51,554 bases of DNA from Acidobacteriota bacterium (GTDB lineage: Bacteria > Acidobacteriota > Vicinamibacteria > Vicinamibacterales > UBA2999). The notes under the pieces were generated by a model, which saw nothing but the letters and a program-made list of their open reading frames with translations, ran no database searches and was not told the DNA's origin. Both the position numbers and the translations under genes were made by a program. Below, piece after piece: positions 18,325-26,006 of the stretch (its first letter is position 1; the number at the start of each line of letters is the position of its first letter). The stretch is from positions 1 through 51,554 of the forward strand of contig JAGNJW010000034.1 of the NCBI GenBank assembly GCA_018000455.1. Direction: 5' to 3'.

Positions 18325-18354
18325 TTGACGCACTCGGCGGTTCGTGGGTAACAT
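18325..18354 (+). promoter_or_regulatory. Candidate promoter for the STAS-ubiA-glycan genes
   Basis: TTGACG (18325-18330), 18-base spacer, TAACAT (18349-18354), with a start predicted near 18361. It lies upstream of the STAS gene but directly against a strong stem-loop (18357-18398), so transcripts from it would begin inside the hairpin's left arm. Confidence 0.4.
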
Positions 18355-18356
18355 TC

Positions 18357-18409
18357 GAGCCCTTGAACACAGCGTAAACGCTTTGTGTTCAGGGGCTTCA
18401 CCATTTTTG
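18357..18409 (+). terminator. Intrinsic terminator after rpsU
   Basis: A long stem (left arm about 18357-18374, right arm about 18379-18398) pairs almost completely around a TAAA loop with a 2-nt bulge; a TTTTT run follows at 18404-18408. Placed 70 bases after the rpsU stop, it is a good Rho-independent terminator. It would separate rpsU from the STAS gene unless the overlapping promoter is used. Confidence 0.7.
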
Positions 18410-18467
18410 AACGGTCCTGCCGCCCACTTGGGTCGCAGGGTTCACGTTGGCAGAGAGGATCACCGGC

Positions 18468-18809
18468 ATGGAAATCGCCGAACGTAAGGTCAGCGACGTC
18501 ACGATCATGGATCTCACGGGCAAGTTGACGCTCGGCGAGGGCGACGAACTTCTCCGGCAGGCCATCGGCAATCTGCTGGCCACCGGCAGCAAGAAGATCG
18601 TGCTCAATCTCGAGGGCGTGCCCTACATCGACTCGGCCGGCCTGGGCGAAGTCGTGCGAACGCATACCACGGTGAGCAAGCAGGGAGGCAGCCTGAAGTT
18701 GCTGAACCTGACCAAGCGGATTGAGGATCTGCTGGCCATCACGAAGCTGCTGACGGTGTTCGATACCTACGAGTCCGAAGCCGAGGCCATCAAGAGCTTC
18801 TCGGCGTAG
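18468..18809 (+). CDS. STAS-domain anti-sigma factor antagonist (SpoIIAA/RsbV-like)
   Basis: A 113-residue single STAS domain. The conserved phosphorylatable Ser56 lies in 'VPYIDSAGLGEVV', the hallmark of anti-anti-sigma factors, which bind and switch off a HPK-type anti-sigma kinase when unphosphorylated. The ATG at 18468 has an 'agagagg' ribosome-binding site at 18452-18458; a TTG seven codons earlier is less likely. No anti-sigma kinase or PP2C phosphatase gene is adjacent, so its partner must be elsewhere. It sits 24 bases before the UbiA-like gene and may be the first gene of the glycan transcript, possibly a link between stress signalling and envelope synthesis (inference). Confidence 0.9.
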   Translation: MEIAERKVSDVTIMDLTGKLTLGEGDELLRQAIGNLLATGSKKIVLNLEGVPYIDSAGLGEVVRTHTTVSKQGGSLKLLNLTKRIEDLLAITKLLTVFDTYESEAEAIKSFSA

Positions 18810-18833
18810 CGGCGCCGGCCGCTGTCGCGCTCC

Positions 18834-19784
18834 ATGGCGCGTCCAACCTACCCGGATCTCGAGATGCGAGAGGCCGGGGCAACGCGAGCGAAGGATCGGT
18901 CCACGCTGCGCAGTCTGATGACCTCGTTCAGGCCGCAGCAGTGGACCAAGAACCTCTTCGTCCTCGCTGCCCTGCCGTTCGGCCAGAAACTGTTCGAGCC
19001 CGCCGCCGTCGCCATGGCATTGGCGGCGTTCGCCGTGTTCTGCGCCTTGTCTGGTGTCGTCTACCTCGTCAACGATCTCTACGACCGCGAGCAGGATCGG
19101 CTGCACCCGGTCAAGCGGCTGCGCCCGATCGCGGCCGGCGAACTGTCGCCGGCGGCGGCGGCGCTGGCGGCGGCGCTCATCGCCGCCGGCGCACTTGCGG
19201 CGGCGGTCTGGATCGGACCGGCGTTCGCCGCGGCCTCGGTCGCCTATCTCACGCTCTTCGCCCTCTATTCGCACTGGCTCAAGCACCTTGTCATCATCGA
19301 CGTCCTGTCGATCGCCATCGGTTTCGTCCTGCGGACCTACGCCGGGGCGGCAGCGATCGCCGTGCCAATGAGCGACTGGCTCCTCGTCTGCACGGTGCTG
19401 CTGGCGCTGTTCCTGGGGCTCAGCAAGCGGCGCCATGAGATCACCCTGCTCAGCGACGGCGCCTCCGGCCACCGGCGGATCCTCGACGAATACAACCCCT
19501 ACCTTCTCGACCAGATGATCAGCGTCGTGACCGCGTCGACGCTGATGGCCTACATCATCTACTGCACGAGTCCCGACACAGTTGAGCGATTCGGCACCCA
19601 CAACCTGGTGCTGACCATCCCTTTCCCGATCTACGGCATCCTGCGGTACCTGTATCTGGTGCACCGTCGGGACGGCGGCGGCAACCCGTCGGAGCTGCTG
19701 ATCACGGATCGACCGCTGCTCATCTGCGTCGGACTCTGGGGCCTCGTGACCACGTCGGTCATCTACCGGCCTTTCGGAATCTGA
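18834..19784 (+). CDS. UbiA-family prenyl-phosphate phosphoribosyltransferase-like protein
   Basis: A polytopic UbiA-superfamily transferase of 316 residues with about eight to nine hydrophobic helices. The Asp-rich active-site motif NDxxDxxxD is intact (Asn80, Asp81, Asp84, Asp88) and is followed by HPVKRLRPIAAGEL. This, together with 'RPQQWTKNLFVLAA' near residues 33-46, resembles decaprenyl-phosphate 5-phosphoribosyltransferase (DPPR synthase, Rv3806c type) rather than quinone-making UbiA. The expected reaction is PRPP + polyprenyl phosphate to polyprenyl-phosphoryl-5-phosphoribose. It lies directly before DUF362 and four glycosyltransferase genes, suggesting it makes a lipid-linked ribose/arabinose donor for that glycan. 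No DprE1/DprE2-like epimerase gene is in the window, so the final sugar is unknown. Confidence 0.85.
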   Translation: MARPTYPDLEMREAGATRAKDRSTLRSLMTSFRPQQWTKNLFVLAALPFGQKLFEPAAVAMALAAFAVFCALSGVVYLVNDLYDREQDRLHPVKRLRPIAAGELSPAAAALAAALIAAGALAAAVWIGPAFAAASVAYLTLFALYSHWLKHLVIIDVLSIAIGFVLRTYAGAAAIAVPMSDWLLVCTVLLALFLGLSKRRHEITLLSDGASGHRRILDEYNPYLLDQMISVVTASTLMAYIIYCTSPDTVERFGTHNLVLTIPFPIYGILRYLYLVHRRDGGGNPSELLITDRPLLICVGLWGLVTTSVIYRPFGI

Positions 19785-19793
19785 GCGCAGTCA

Positions 19794-21077
19794 ATGAGCA
19801 AGAGCCAGGTCGCCATCCTCCGCACCTCACCGGACTCGGTCTTCCGGGACTATCACCGTCTGTTGAACCTGGCGCGCTATCAGGACGTCGTGCCGAAGGA
19901 TGTCGAGACCGCGCTCAAGGTCAACATCTCGTGGCACTTCTTCTTCCCGGGCTCGTCGACGACGCCGTGGCAGCTCGACGGCGTCATCCGCGCGATGAAG
20001 GCCGACGGCTACGATCCCGGCCGCATCCACGCCTGCCACAACCGCACGGTCGTCATCGACGCGCACCTCGGTGAGCGAGAGAACAAGCAACTCAACGTGG
20101 TCGAAGCGCACGGCCTCAAGAACGTGCACCTCTACGAAGGTGACGAGGCCTGGATCAACATCAAGGAGGCCGTCGGCGACCTCACGAAGCAGTTTCTCTG
20201 CCTGAACGATGTCTATCCCGACGGCTTCATGATTCCGCGCCGGTTCATCGGCGAGAACATCATTCACCTGCCGACCGTGAAGACCCACGTCTTCACCACG
20301 ACCACCGGCGCCATGAAGAACGCGTTCGGCGGCCTGCTGAACGAACGTCGGCACTGGACCCACCCGGTCATCCACGAGACGCTCGTCGACCTGCTGATGA
20401 TCCAGAAGAAGATCCACCGCGGCGTCTTCGCCGTGATGGACGGCACGTTTGCCGGCGACGGCCCGGGGCCGCGCTGCATGGTGCCACACGTCAAGAACGT
20501 CATCCTCGCCAGCGCCGATCAGGTCGCTATCGACGCGGTGGCGGCGAAGCTGATGGGGATGGATCCGCTCTCGATCAAGTTCATCCGCCTGGCGCACGAG
20601 CGGGGACTTGGCTGCGGCGATCCGCGCGACATCGAGATCGTCGGCGACGTCGACGCCGCCAACGAGAACTGGCACTTCGACGGCCCGTTCCGCGAGATGA
20701 CGTTCGCCTCGCGGATGCAGCACCAGATCTACTGGGGACCGCTGCGCAAACCCATCGAGTGGTCGCTCAAGACGGTACTGGCGCCGTGGGCCTACATCGC
20801 CAGCGTGCTCTACCACGACAGCTTCTGGTATCCGTTCAACGCCGACCGCCGCATGCGCGACGCGTTGAACTCTCCCTGGGGGCGCCTCTTCCAGAACTGG
20901 GAGACGCTCACCCCCGACGCCAATGGTTTCCCCACGGTGGGTGAGGCACCCGCCGTCGCGCCGCGCCTCGGCAGGCGCGCGCTCGGTCAGTCCGTGGGCA
21001 TCCTGGGCACCTGCATCAAGGAAGCGCCGGAGTTTGCCAGCCGCCGGCGCCACGCGACGCCGGCGCCCAAGGCCTGA
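19794..21077 (+). CDS. DUF362 family protein
   Basis: A 427-residue protein of the DUF362 type, recognised from the central block 'HLPTVKTHVFTTTTGAMKN', then 'FAVMDGTFAGDGPGPR' and 'ILASADQVAIDAVAAKLMGM'. It has no CxxCxxC ferredoxin cluster, unlike many DUF362 proteins, and no signal peptide. The C-terminal roughly 130 residues include an aromatic amphipathic segment ('WSLKTVLAPWAYIASVLYH') that could lie on the membrane. It starts 9 bases after the UbiA-like gene and ends 11 bases before the next gene, so it belongs to the same unit. The function is not known; an enzymatic or cofactor role with the neighbouring membrane transferase is a guess. Confidence 0.8.
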   Translation: MSKSQVAILRTSPDSVFRDYHRLLNLARYQDVVPKDVETALKVNISWHFFFPGSSTTPWQLDGVIRAMKADGYDPGRIHACHNRTVVIDAHLGERENKQLNVVEAHGLKNVHLYEGDEAWINIKEAVGDLTKQFLCLNDVYPDGFMIPRRFIGENIIHLPTVKTHVFTTTTGAMKNAFGGLLNERRHWTHPVIHETLVDLLMIQKKIHRGVFAVMDGTFAGDGPGPRCMVPHVKNVILASADQVAIDAVAAKLMGMDPLSIKFIRLAHERGLGCGDPRDIEIVGDVDAANENWHFDGPFREMTFASRMQHQIYWGPLRKPIEWSLKTVLAPWAYIASVLYHDSFWYPFNADRRMRDALNSPWGRLFQNWETLTPDANGFPTVGEAPAVAPRLGRRALGQSVGILGTCIKEAPEFASRRRHATPAPKA

Positions 21078-21088
21078 GGATCTTTCAC

Positions 21089-22003
21089 ATGTCCGATTTC
21101 CACGTGCGTTCCGATTCCGTCGACGTCGAGCAGATCATGGAGCAGATCCGCCGGCGTGTCCGCGACAAGCGCGGCGTCGACTACACCGAGGAGCAGATTC
21201 GGGAGCTGGCGAACGTCCGCCTCGAGAAGTTCCTCGACCCGAAGAACCTGCGCTCGGATCTGCTCGAGCAGTTCCGCAGGAGCCGGCCGGCCGAGGACTC
21301 GACGCTGCCGCCAATGGCCACCTACGAGTTCGAAGACGACACGCTCTACGAAACGCACCGTGGATTGCTGCGGACGATCAGGCGGCTGCTCAATCCGCTG
21401 CTCAAGCTGTTCTTCAACGCCAACCAGCTGACCTTCGTCCTGCACCAACAGGCCAACCTCAATCGCCACTTCGTGCAGGTCGCGACTCACTCCCGGGTCG
21501 ACCGGGCGGCGTGGAACTCGCTCTACTACGAGGTGCTGCACAACCTCGTGCTCGAGACCACGCGTGCCGGCATCGAGATCAAGAACCTCAAGATGCGCGT
21601 CGAGGCGATGGCGAGCCGCCTCGACTTCTCGGAGCGCCGCGTGCGGGCGCTCGAAGGCGTCGTCCAGTACCGGCCCGAAGCCGTCGCCCCACGCGAGCGA
21701 CGGCCTGAAGCGCCGAGCCAGGCCGCCGGCAGCGTCGAACCGGCGGGAGTCCCGGGCGCAGGTGCTGGGTCGGGCCTGGCCGACGCCGGCCCTGCGGGCG
21801 ACGGCCGCCGGCGGCGACGGCGGCGGCGAGGACGGCGTGGGCCGGGTCTGGGCCTCGGTCCGGGCGGTGCCAGTGTCGAGGGTGGTGCGGACAACGACGC
21901 TGATGGCCCTGATGGCGGGGACGACGGCGCCGACGACGGGCCCGAGTCTCCGAGCGACGCGGCTCCCGCCACCGGCGCCTCCGACCCCGAACCGCAGTCG
22001 TGA
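21089..22003 (+). CDS. Unknown protein with coiled coil and Arg-rich, acidic disordered tail
   Basis: A 304-residue protein of unassigned function. The N-terminal part (about 1-70) is helical and charged ('VDVEQIMEQIRRRVRDKRGV', then 'VRLEKFLDPKNLRSDLLEQF'). I have the impression that this kind of head occurs next to sugar-transferase genes in related bacteria, but I cannot verify it. Residues 85-190 are helical with a probable coiled coil ('IEIKNLKMRVEAMASRLDF'). From about residue 195 the chain is low complexity, with a run of eight arginines (240-247) followed by a Gly/Asp/Pro-rich acidic end. It overlaps the next glycosyltransferase by 4 bases (GTGA). It could be a scaffold for the glycosyltransferases that follow (inference). 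Confidence 0.75.
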   Translation: MSDFHVRSDSVDVEQIMEQIRRRVRDKRGVDYTEEQIRELANVRLEKFLDPKNLRSDLLEQFRRSRPAEDSTLPPMATYEFEDDTLYETHRGLLRTIRRLLNPLLKLFFNANQLTFVLHQQANLNRHFVQVATHSRVDRAAWNSLYYEVLHNLVLETTRAGIEIKNLKMRVEAMASRLDFSERRVRALEGVVQYRPEAVAPRERRPEAPSQAAGSVEPAGVPGAGAGSGLADAGPAGDGRRRRRRRRGRRGPGLGLGPGGASVEGGADNDADGPDGGDDGADDGPESPSDAAPATGASDPEPQS

Positions 22004-23664
22004 AGATCGCGATCGTCGTCCAGCGCTACGGTGCCGAGATCAACGGCGGCGCCGAGCTTCACGCGCGCTACATCGCTGAGCATCTCGCCCGGCACGTCGG
22101 TGTCGAGGTGCTCACGACATGCGCGCGCGACTACATCACCTGGGCCAACGACTATCCGCCTGGTGAGTCGATGGTGGGCCCGATCCGGGTGCGGCGCTTC
22201 CCTGTCTCGCAGCCGCGCGATCCGCGGACGTTCGGTAACTGGTCGGCGCGAGTGTTCGGTGCGACGCACTCGGTGAATGACGAACTGGCGTGGCTCGACG
22301 CCCAAGGGCCGACCAGTCCCACGCTCGTCCGCTACGTCGCCGAACACCAGGCGGAGTTCGACTTCGTGCTGTTCTTCAGCTTCCGCTACTACCACGCGTA
22401 TCACGGGGCGCGAGCGGTGCCGGGCAAGGCGATTCTCGTGCCGACGGCGGAACGCGACGACGCCCTGGGCCTCGGGATTTTCCCGCCCGTGCTCCGCTCG
22501 GTGCGCGGGGTCATGTACAACTCGCCCGAAGAGCGCGCTCTGCTGCAGGCCGTCGCCGGCACCGACGCCGTGCCGGGCGTCGTGGTGGGTGTAGGCTCCG
22601 AAGTGCCCGCCACGGCCAGCGCCGCCCGCTTCCGTCAGCGCACCGGCATCCACGATCGCACCGCGATCTACATCGGCCGGATCGACGAGAACAAGGGTTG
22701 TGCGGAACTCTTCGATTTCTGGACGCGCTACGCCGAGATCACCCCCGGGGGGCTGACGCTCGTGCTCGTCGGAACGCCAGTGCTGCCAGTTCCCACCCAC
22801 CCGCGAATCAAGCACCTCGGCTTCGTGAGTGACGACGAGAAGTACGACGCCCTCGCTGCGGCCGAGTTCCTGATCATGCCGTCGTATTTCGAGAGCCTCT
22901 CGATGGTGGCGCTCGAAGCCTGGGCCCTCGCCAAACCCGTGCTCGCCAACGGCCGCTGCGATGTGTTGCGCGGGCAGGCCGTGCGCAGCAATGCGGGTCT
23001 CTACTACGACAATTACGGAGAGTTCGTCGAGGCGGTCCGTGTGCTCGACGGCGCGCCACATGTTGCCGCCACGCTCGGCCACAACGGCAGCCGATTCTTC
23101 CGCACGCACTACGCCTGGCCGGTCGTCGAGCAGAAGTACCTCGACATGTTCCGGCGGCTCGGAGCTGAGGACGCCGCCGAAGTGGCGCGGCGGCCGGCGC
23201 CCCAGATGCCCGGGTGGTGGGCGCGACGCCAGAAGGCGCTGCCGCCCGCCCGCGAGGTCGTCGCCGGTCTGCCCTCGGGGCCGGTGCTCCTACGCGAGGA
23301 CCCCGAGTCGCGCGCGGCACGTGGTCCCCGCGAGTCGCGTGGCGGCCGCGATGCCCGCGATGCGCGACCGCCTCGGGCGACGTCCACAGTTCCGTCCCCG
23401 CCGCGAAGCACCGCCGCCGCCCCCCAGACTCAGGGGCGCCCTCCCCGCCGGGATGACGGTCGCCAGCGAGGACGGGATGGCCGGGCAGCCCGCCAGGGCG
23501 GGCCCGCCGGCACCAAGCCAGCAACACCGCCAGCCGCGCCACGGCCGCCGGCCGGCCCTATACCGCCTGCGGGCGATGGCCAGGCGCCGCGAGGACATCG
23601 CGGCGGCCGCCATCGCCGCGGCCGGCGACCGAACGGACCTCCGGCGCGGAAGGACGAGGTGTAG
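22000..23664 (+). CDS. GT4 glycosyltransferase with long Arg/Gly/Pro-rich C-terminal tail
   Basis: A GT-B fold, family 4 glycosyltransferase. The GTG start at 22000 is fixed by a 4-base overlap with the upstream stop and yields MKIAIVVQRYGAEINGGAEL. The N-terminal acceptor domain spans about 1-205. The C-terminal donor domain (about 215-390) has 'AIYIGRIDENKGCAELF' and an intact EX7E motif in 'YFESLSMVALEAW'. After about residue 398 there is a 150-residue low-complexity tail rich in Arg, Gly, Pro and Ala ('RGHRGGRHRRGRRPNG'), not normal for GT4 enzymes. It is closely related to the fourth glycosyltransferase at 26003, which lacks this tail. Donor and acceptor are unknown. Confidence 0.88.
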   Translation: MKIAIVVQRYGAEINGGAELHARYIAEHLARHVGVEVLTTCARDYITWANDYPPGESMVGPIRVRRFPVSQPRDPRTFGNWSARVFGATHSVNDELAWLDAQGPTSPTLVRYVAEHQAEFDFVLFFSFRYYHAYHGARAVPGKAILVPTAERDDALGLGIFPPVLRSVRGVMYNSPEERALLQAVAGTDAVPGVVVGVGSEVPATASAARFRQRTGIHDRTAIYIGRIDENKGCAELFDFWTRYAEITPGGLTLVLVGTPVLPVPTHPRIKHLGFVSDDEKYDALAAAEFLIMPSYFESLSMVALEAWALAKPVLANGRCDVLRGQAVRSNAGLYYDNYGEFVEAVRVLDGAPHVAATLGHNGSRFFRTHYAWPVVEQKYLDMFRRLGAEDAAEVARRPAPQMPGWWARRQKALPPAREVVAGLPSGPVLLREDPESRAARGPRESRGGRDARDARPPRATSTVPSPPRSTAAAPQTQGRPPRRDDGRQRGRDGRAARQGGPAGTKPATPPAAPRPPAGPIPPAGDGQAPRGHRGGRHRRGRRPNGPPARKDEV

Positions 23665-24900
23665 GTGCGTCCCGCGGTCCATCAGGTACTGGCGACGCTC
23701 GGCTATGGCGACGCCATCGGGCACGAGGTGCTCGGCATCCAACGGGTGTTGCGTCGGGCGGGGTACCAGTCCGAGATCTTCGTCGAGACGGCCGACCGCC
23801 GCATCGAAGACCTCACGGTCGACTATCGAGATCTGCCGGCAGCGAGCCATCCCGACAACCTGCTGATTCATCACTTCTCGATTGGATCGCGGGCTTCGCG
23901 CGTGGCCTACGCCCTTCCGGACCGCATGGCGCTCGTCTACCACAACATCACGCCGCCCGAGTTCTTCATCGACGTGCATCCGCTGCTCGTGCAGTTGTGC
24001 TATCTCGGGCGCCGGGAACTCGGCGCCTACGCCAACCGCGTCGAGCTCGGCCTGGGCGACTCGGAGTACAACCGGGCCGAGCTCGAGGCCCTGGGCTTCG
24101 CGCACACAGCCGTGCTGCCGGTCGTGCCGGACTTCAGCCACCTGAGCGGCCCGCCCAACTTCATGCAGGCGGGCGCCTTCGACGACGACTGGGTGAACAT
24201 CCTGTTCGTCGGACGGATGATCCCGAACAAGCGCATCGAGGACGTCATCCGCGCGTTCCACGCCTACAAGCGCTGGTTCAACCCGCGGTCGCGCCTGTTG
24301 CTGGTCGGCTCGCACGGAGGGTTCGAGCGCTACCTCGCAATGGTCCACGACTTCGTCGCCCGTCTCGGCGCCGCCGACGTGCACATGCTCGGGCATGTCA
24401 GCAACGAGGAACTGGCGGCGTACTACGAGATCGCGGACGTCTTCCTGTGCGCCAGCGAGCATGAGGGCTTCTGCGTGCCGCTGATGGAAGCGTTCCATAT
24501 GGGTGTGCCCGTCGTGGCGCACGCGGCCACTGCCGTGCCGGCCACGATGGACGGCGGCGGTGTGCTCTTCGGTCACAAGGACCCGATCGAGATCGCCGGC
24601 ATCCTCGACGCGCTCGTCTCGAACGCGTCGCTGCGCGAGTCGGTGCTCGCGAAGCAGGATGCCGCACTCGACCGGCTGCTGGCCAAGGACTTCGGCGGCC
24701 TGCTTCTCGGCTTCGTCGATGAGGCGCTGGCGCGACCGCGTCTGACGACGCCGCCCGTGACGATTGATTTCTGGGACCAGGTGCGTCAGGCCGAATGGCT
24801 GGAGGAGGTCCGCGCCGGTCGTCCGGCAGCCTTCCAGGCGCTGCCCGAGGAGCCGGAGTCGGTTCGCAAGGACCTTGGGTCGGGAGTCGGGACCCGATGA
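23665..24900 (+). CDS. GT4 family glycosyltransferase
   Basis: A 411-residue GT-B glycosyltransferase. The GTG start at 23665 directly abuts the previous stop (TAG 23662-23664). Landmarks are the N-terminal 'LATLGYGDAIGHEVLGIQRV', 'ALVYHNITPPEFF', the donor-domain opening 'NILFVGRMIPNKRIEDVI' and the EX7E motif within 'SEHEGFCVPLMEAF'. No signal peptide or transmembrane helix is seen, so it is cytoplasmic or membrane-peripheral. It is paralogous to the next gene: both share the 'HNxTP', 'GDSEYNRAELE' and 'SEHEGFCVPL' stretches. The 4-base ATGA overlap with the next gene couples them. Confidence 0.9.
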   Translation: MRPAVHQVLATLGYGDAIGHEVLGIQRVLRRAGYQSEIFVETADRRIEDLTVDYRDLPAASHPDNLLIHHFSIGSRASRVAYALPDRMALVYHNITPPEFFIDVHPLLVQLCYLGRRELGAYANRVELGLGDSEYNRAELEALGFAHTAVLPVVPDFSHLSGPPNFMQAGAFDDDWVNILFVGRMIPNKRIEDVIRAFHAYKRWFNPRSRLLLVGSHGGFERYLAMVHDFVARLGAADVHMLGHVSNEELAAYYEIADVFLCASEHEGFCVPLMEAFHMGVPVVAHAATAVPATMDGGGVLFGHKDPIEIAGILDALVSNASLRESVLAKQDAALDRLLAKDFGGLLLGFVDEALARPRLTTPPVTIDFWDQVRQAEWLEEVRAGRPAAFQALPEEPESVRKDLGSGVGTR

Positions 24901-26006
24901 CGGTGAACCAGTGGGTGCCGGCAGCCCACAAGGGCGACGCGATCGGCGATTCGGCCCGTCGCGTGCGTGGACTGCTGCGCGCCATGGGGCACCAGTCCGA
25001 TCTGTTCGCGCTCACGATCGACGAGGATCTCGTCGACGACGTGCGCCCGTTCGCCGAACCGGATGCCCGGCGCGGTGACCTGACGATCTTCCACTACGCG
25101 CTGCCCTCGCCGATGACCGAAGCGTTCGCGACGCTGCCGCACGGGCGCGTGCTGCAGTACCACAACGTCACACCGGCTCACTTCTTCGCGCCCTATCACG
25201 CCGGCATCTTCAGGCTGGCCGAGCTCGGTCGCCAGGAGCTGGCGACGCTCGCCGGCCGCACCGACGCGGCGCTCGGCGACTCCGAGTACAATCGCGCCGA
25301 GCTCGAGTCGCTCGGCTTCGACAAGACGGGCGTCTTCCCCATCGCCATCGACATCGAGCGAATCACGCAGGCGCCGCGGCGGCCGGCACTCGAGCAGGTA
25401 CTGAGCGACGGTCCGCTGAACTTCCTCTTCGTCGGCCGCATCGTGCCGAACAAGAAAATCGAGGATCACATCCGCCTGGCGGAGTTGTACAAGCGGTATG
25501 TGGACGTGAACTACCGCTTCATCTTCGTTGGCAGGACCGACGGCGTACCGCAGTACTACAACATGGTCCGGGCACTGATCGCCCAGTTCGAGATGCCGGC
25601 GGATCGGTTCTGGTTCACCGGTCCGGTGCCGAACGAGGACCTGGCCGCCTACTACCGCACGGCCAGTGTCTACATCTCACTCTCGGAGCACGAGGGCTTC
25701 TGCGTGCCGCTGCTCGAGGCGATGGCTACGGACGTACCGGTGCTCGCCTACGAATCGACGGCGATCCCGGACACGCTCGGTGGCGCCGGCGTCTCGTTCC
25801 AACCCAAGGATCTCGAGCTGGCGGCCGAACTACTGGGCGAGCTCGCCTACAACGACACACTGCGGGCGAAGGTGATCGCGGGCCAGCGGCGGCGTCTCGC
25901 CGACTTTGGCGACGACCGCGTCCGCGAGGCCCTGACCGGGCTGCTGCACGGACAACTCGCCGGCCTTCAGCGTCCGGCCGCGCATCGAGATGGAGTGACA
26001 TCGTGA
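24897..26006 (+). CDS. GT4 family glycosyltransferase
   Basis: A 369-residue GT-B glycosyltransferase starting at the ATG that overlaps the previous stop by 4 bases (MTVNQWVPAAHKGDAIGDSA). It shares with its neighbour the blocks 'VLQYHNVTPAHFF', 'GDSEYNRAELESLGF', 'LNFLFVGRIVPNKKIEDHI' and the EX7E motif in 'SEHEGFCVPLLEAM', marking a duplication. Its own stop overlaps the next gene's GTG start. It probably adds a related sugar to the same glycan; specificity cannot be read from the sequence. Confidence 0.9.
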   Translation: MTVNQWVPAAHKGDAIGDSARRVRGLLRAMGHQSDLFALTIDEDLVDDVRPFAEPDARRGDLTIFHYALPSPMTEAFATLPHGRVLQYHNVTPAHFFAPYHAGIFRLAELGRQELATLAGRTDAALGDSEYNRAELESLGFDKTGVFPIAIDIERITQAPRRPALEQVLSDGPLNFLFVGRIVPNKKIEDHIRLAELYKRYVDVNYRFIFVGRTDGVPQYYNMVRALIAQFEMPADRFWFTGPVPNEDLAAYYRTASVYISLSEHEGFCVPLLEAMATDVPVLAYESTAIPDTLGGAGVSFQPKDLELAAELLGELAYNDTLRAKVIAGQRRRLADFGDDRVREALTGLLHGQLAGLQRPAAHRDGVTS

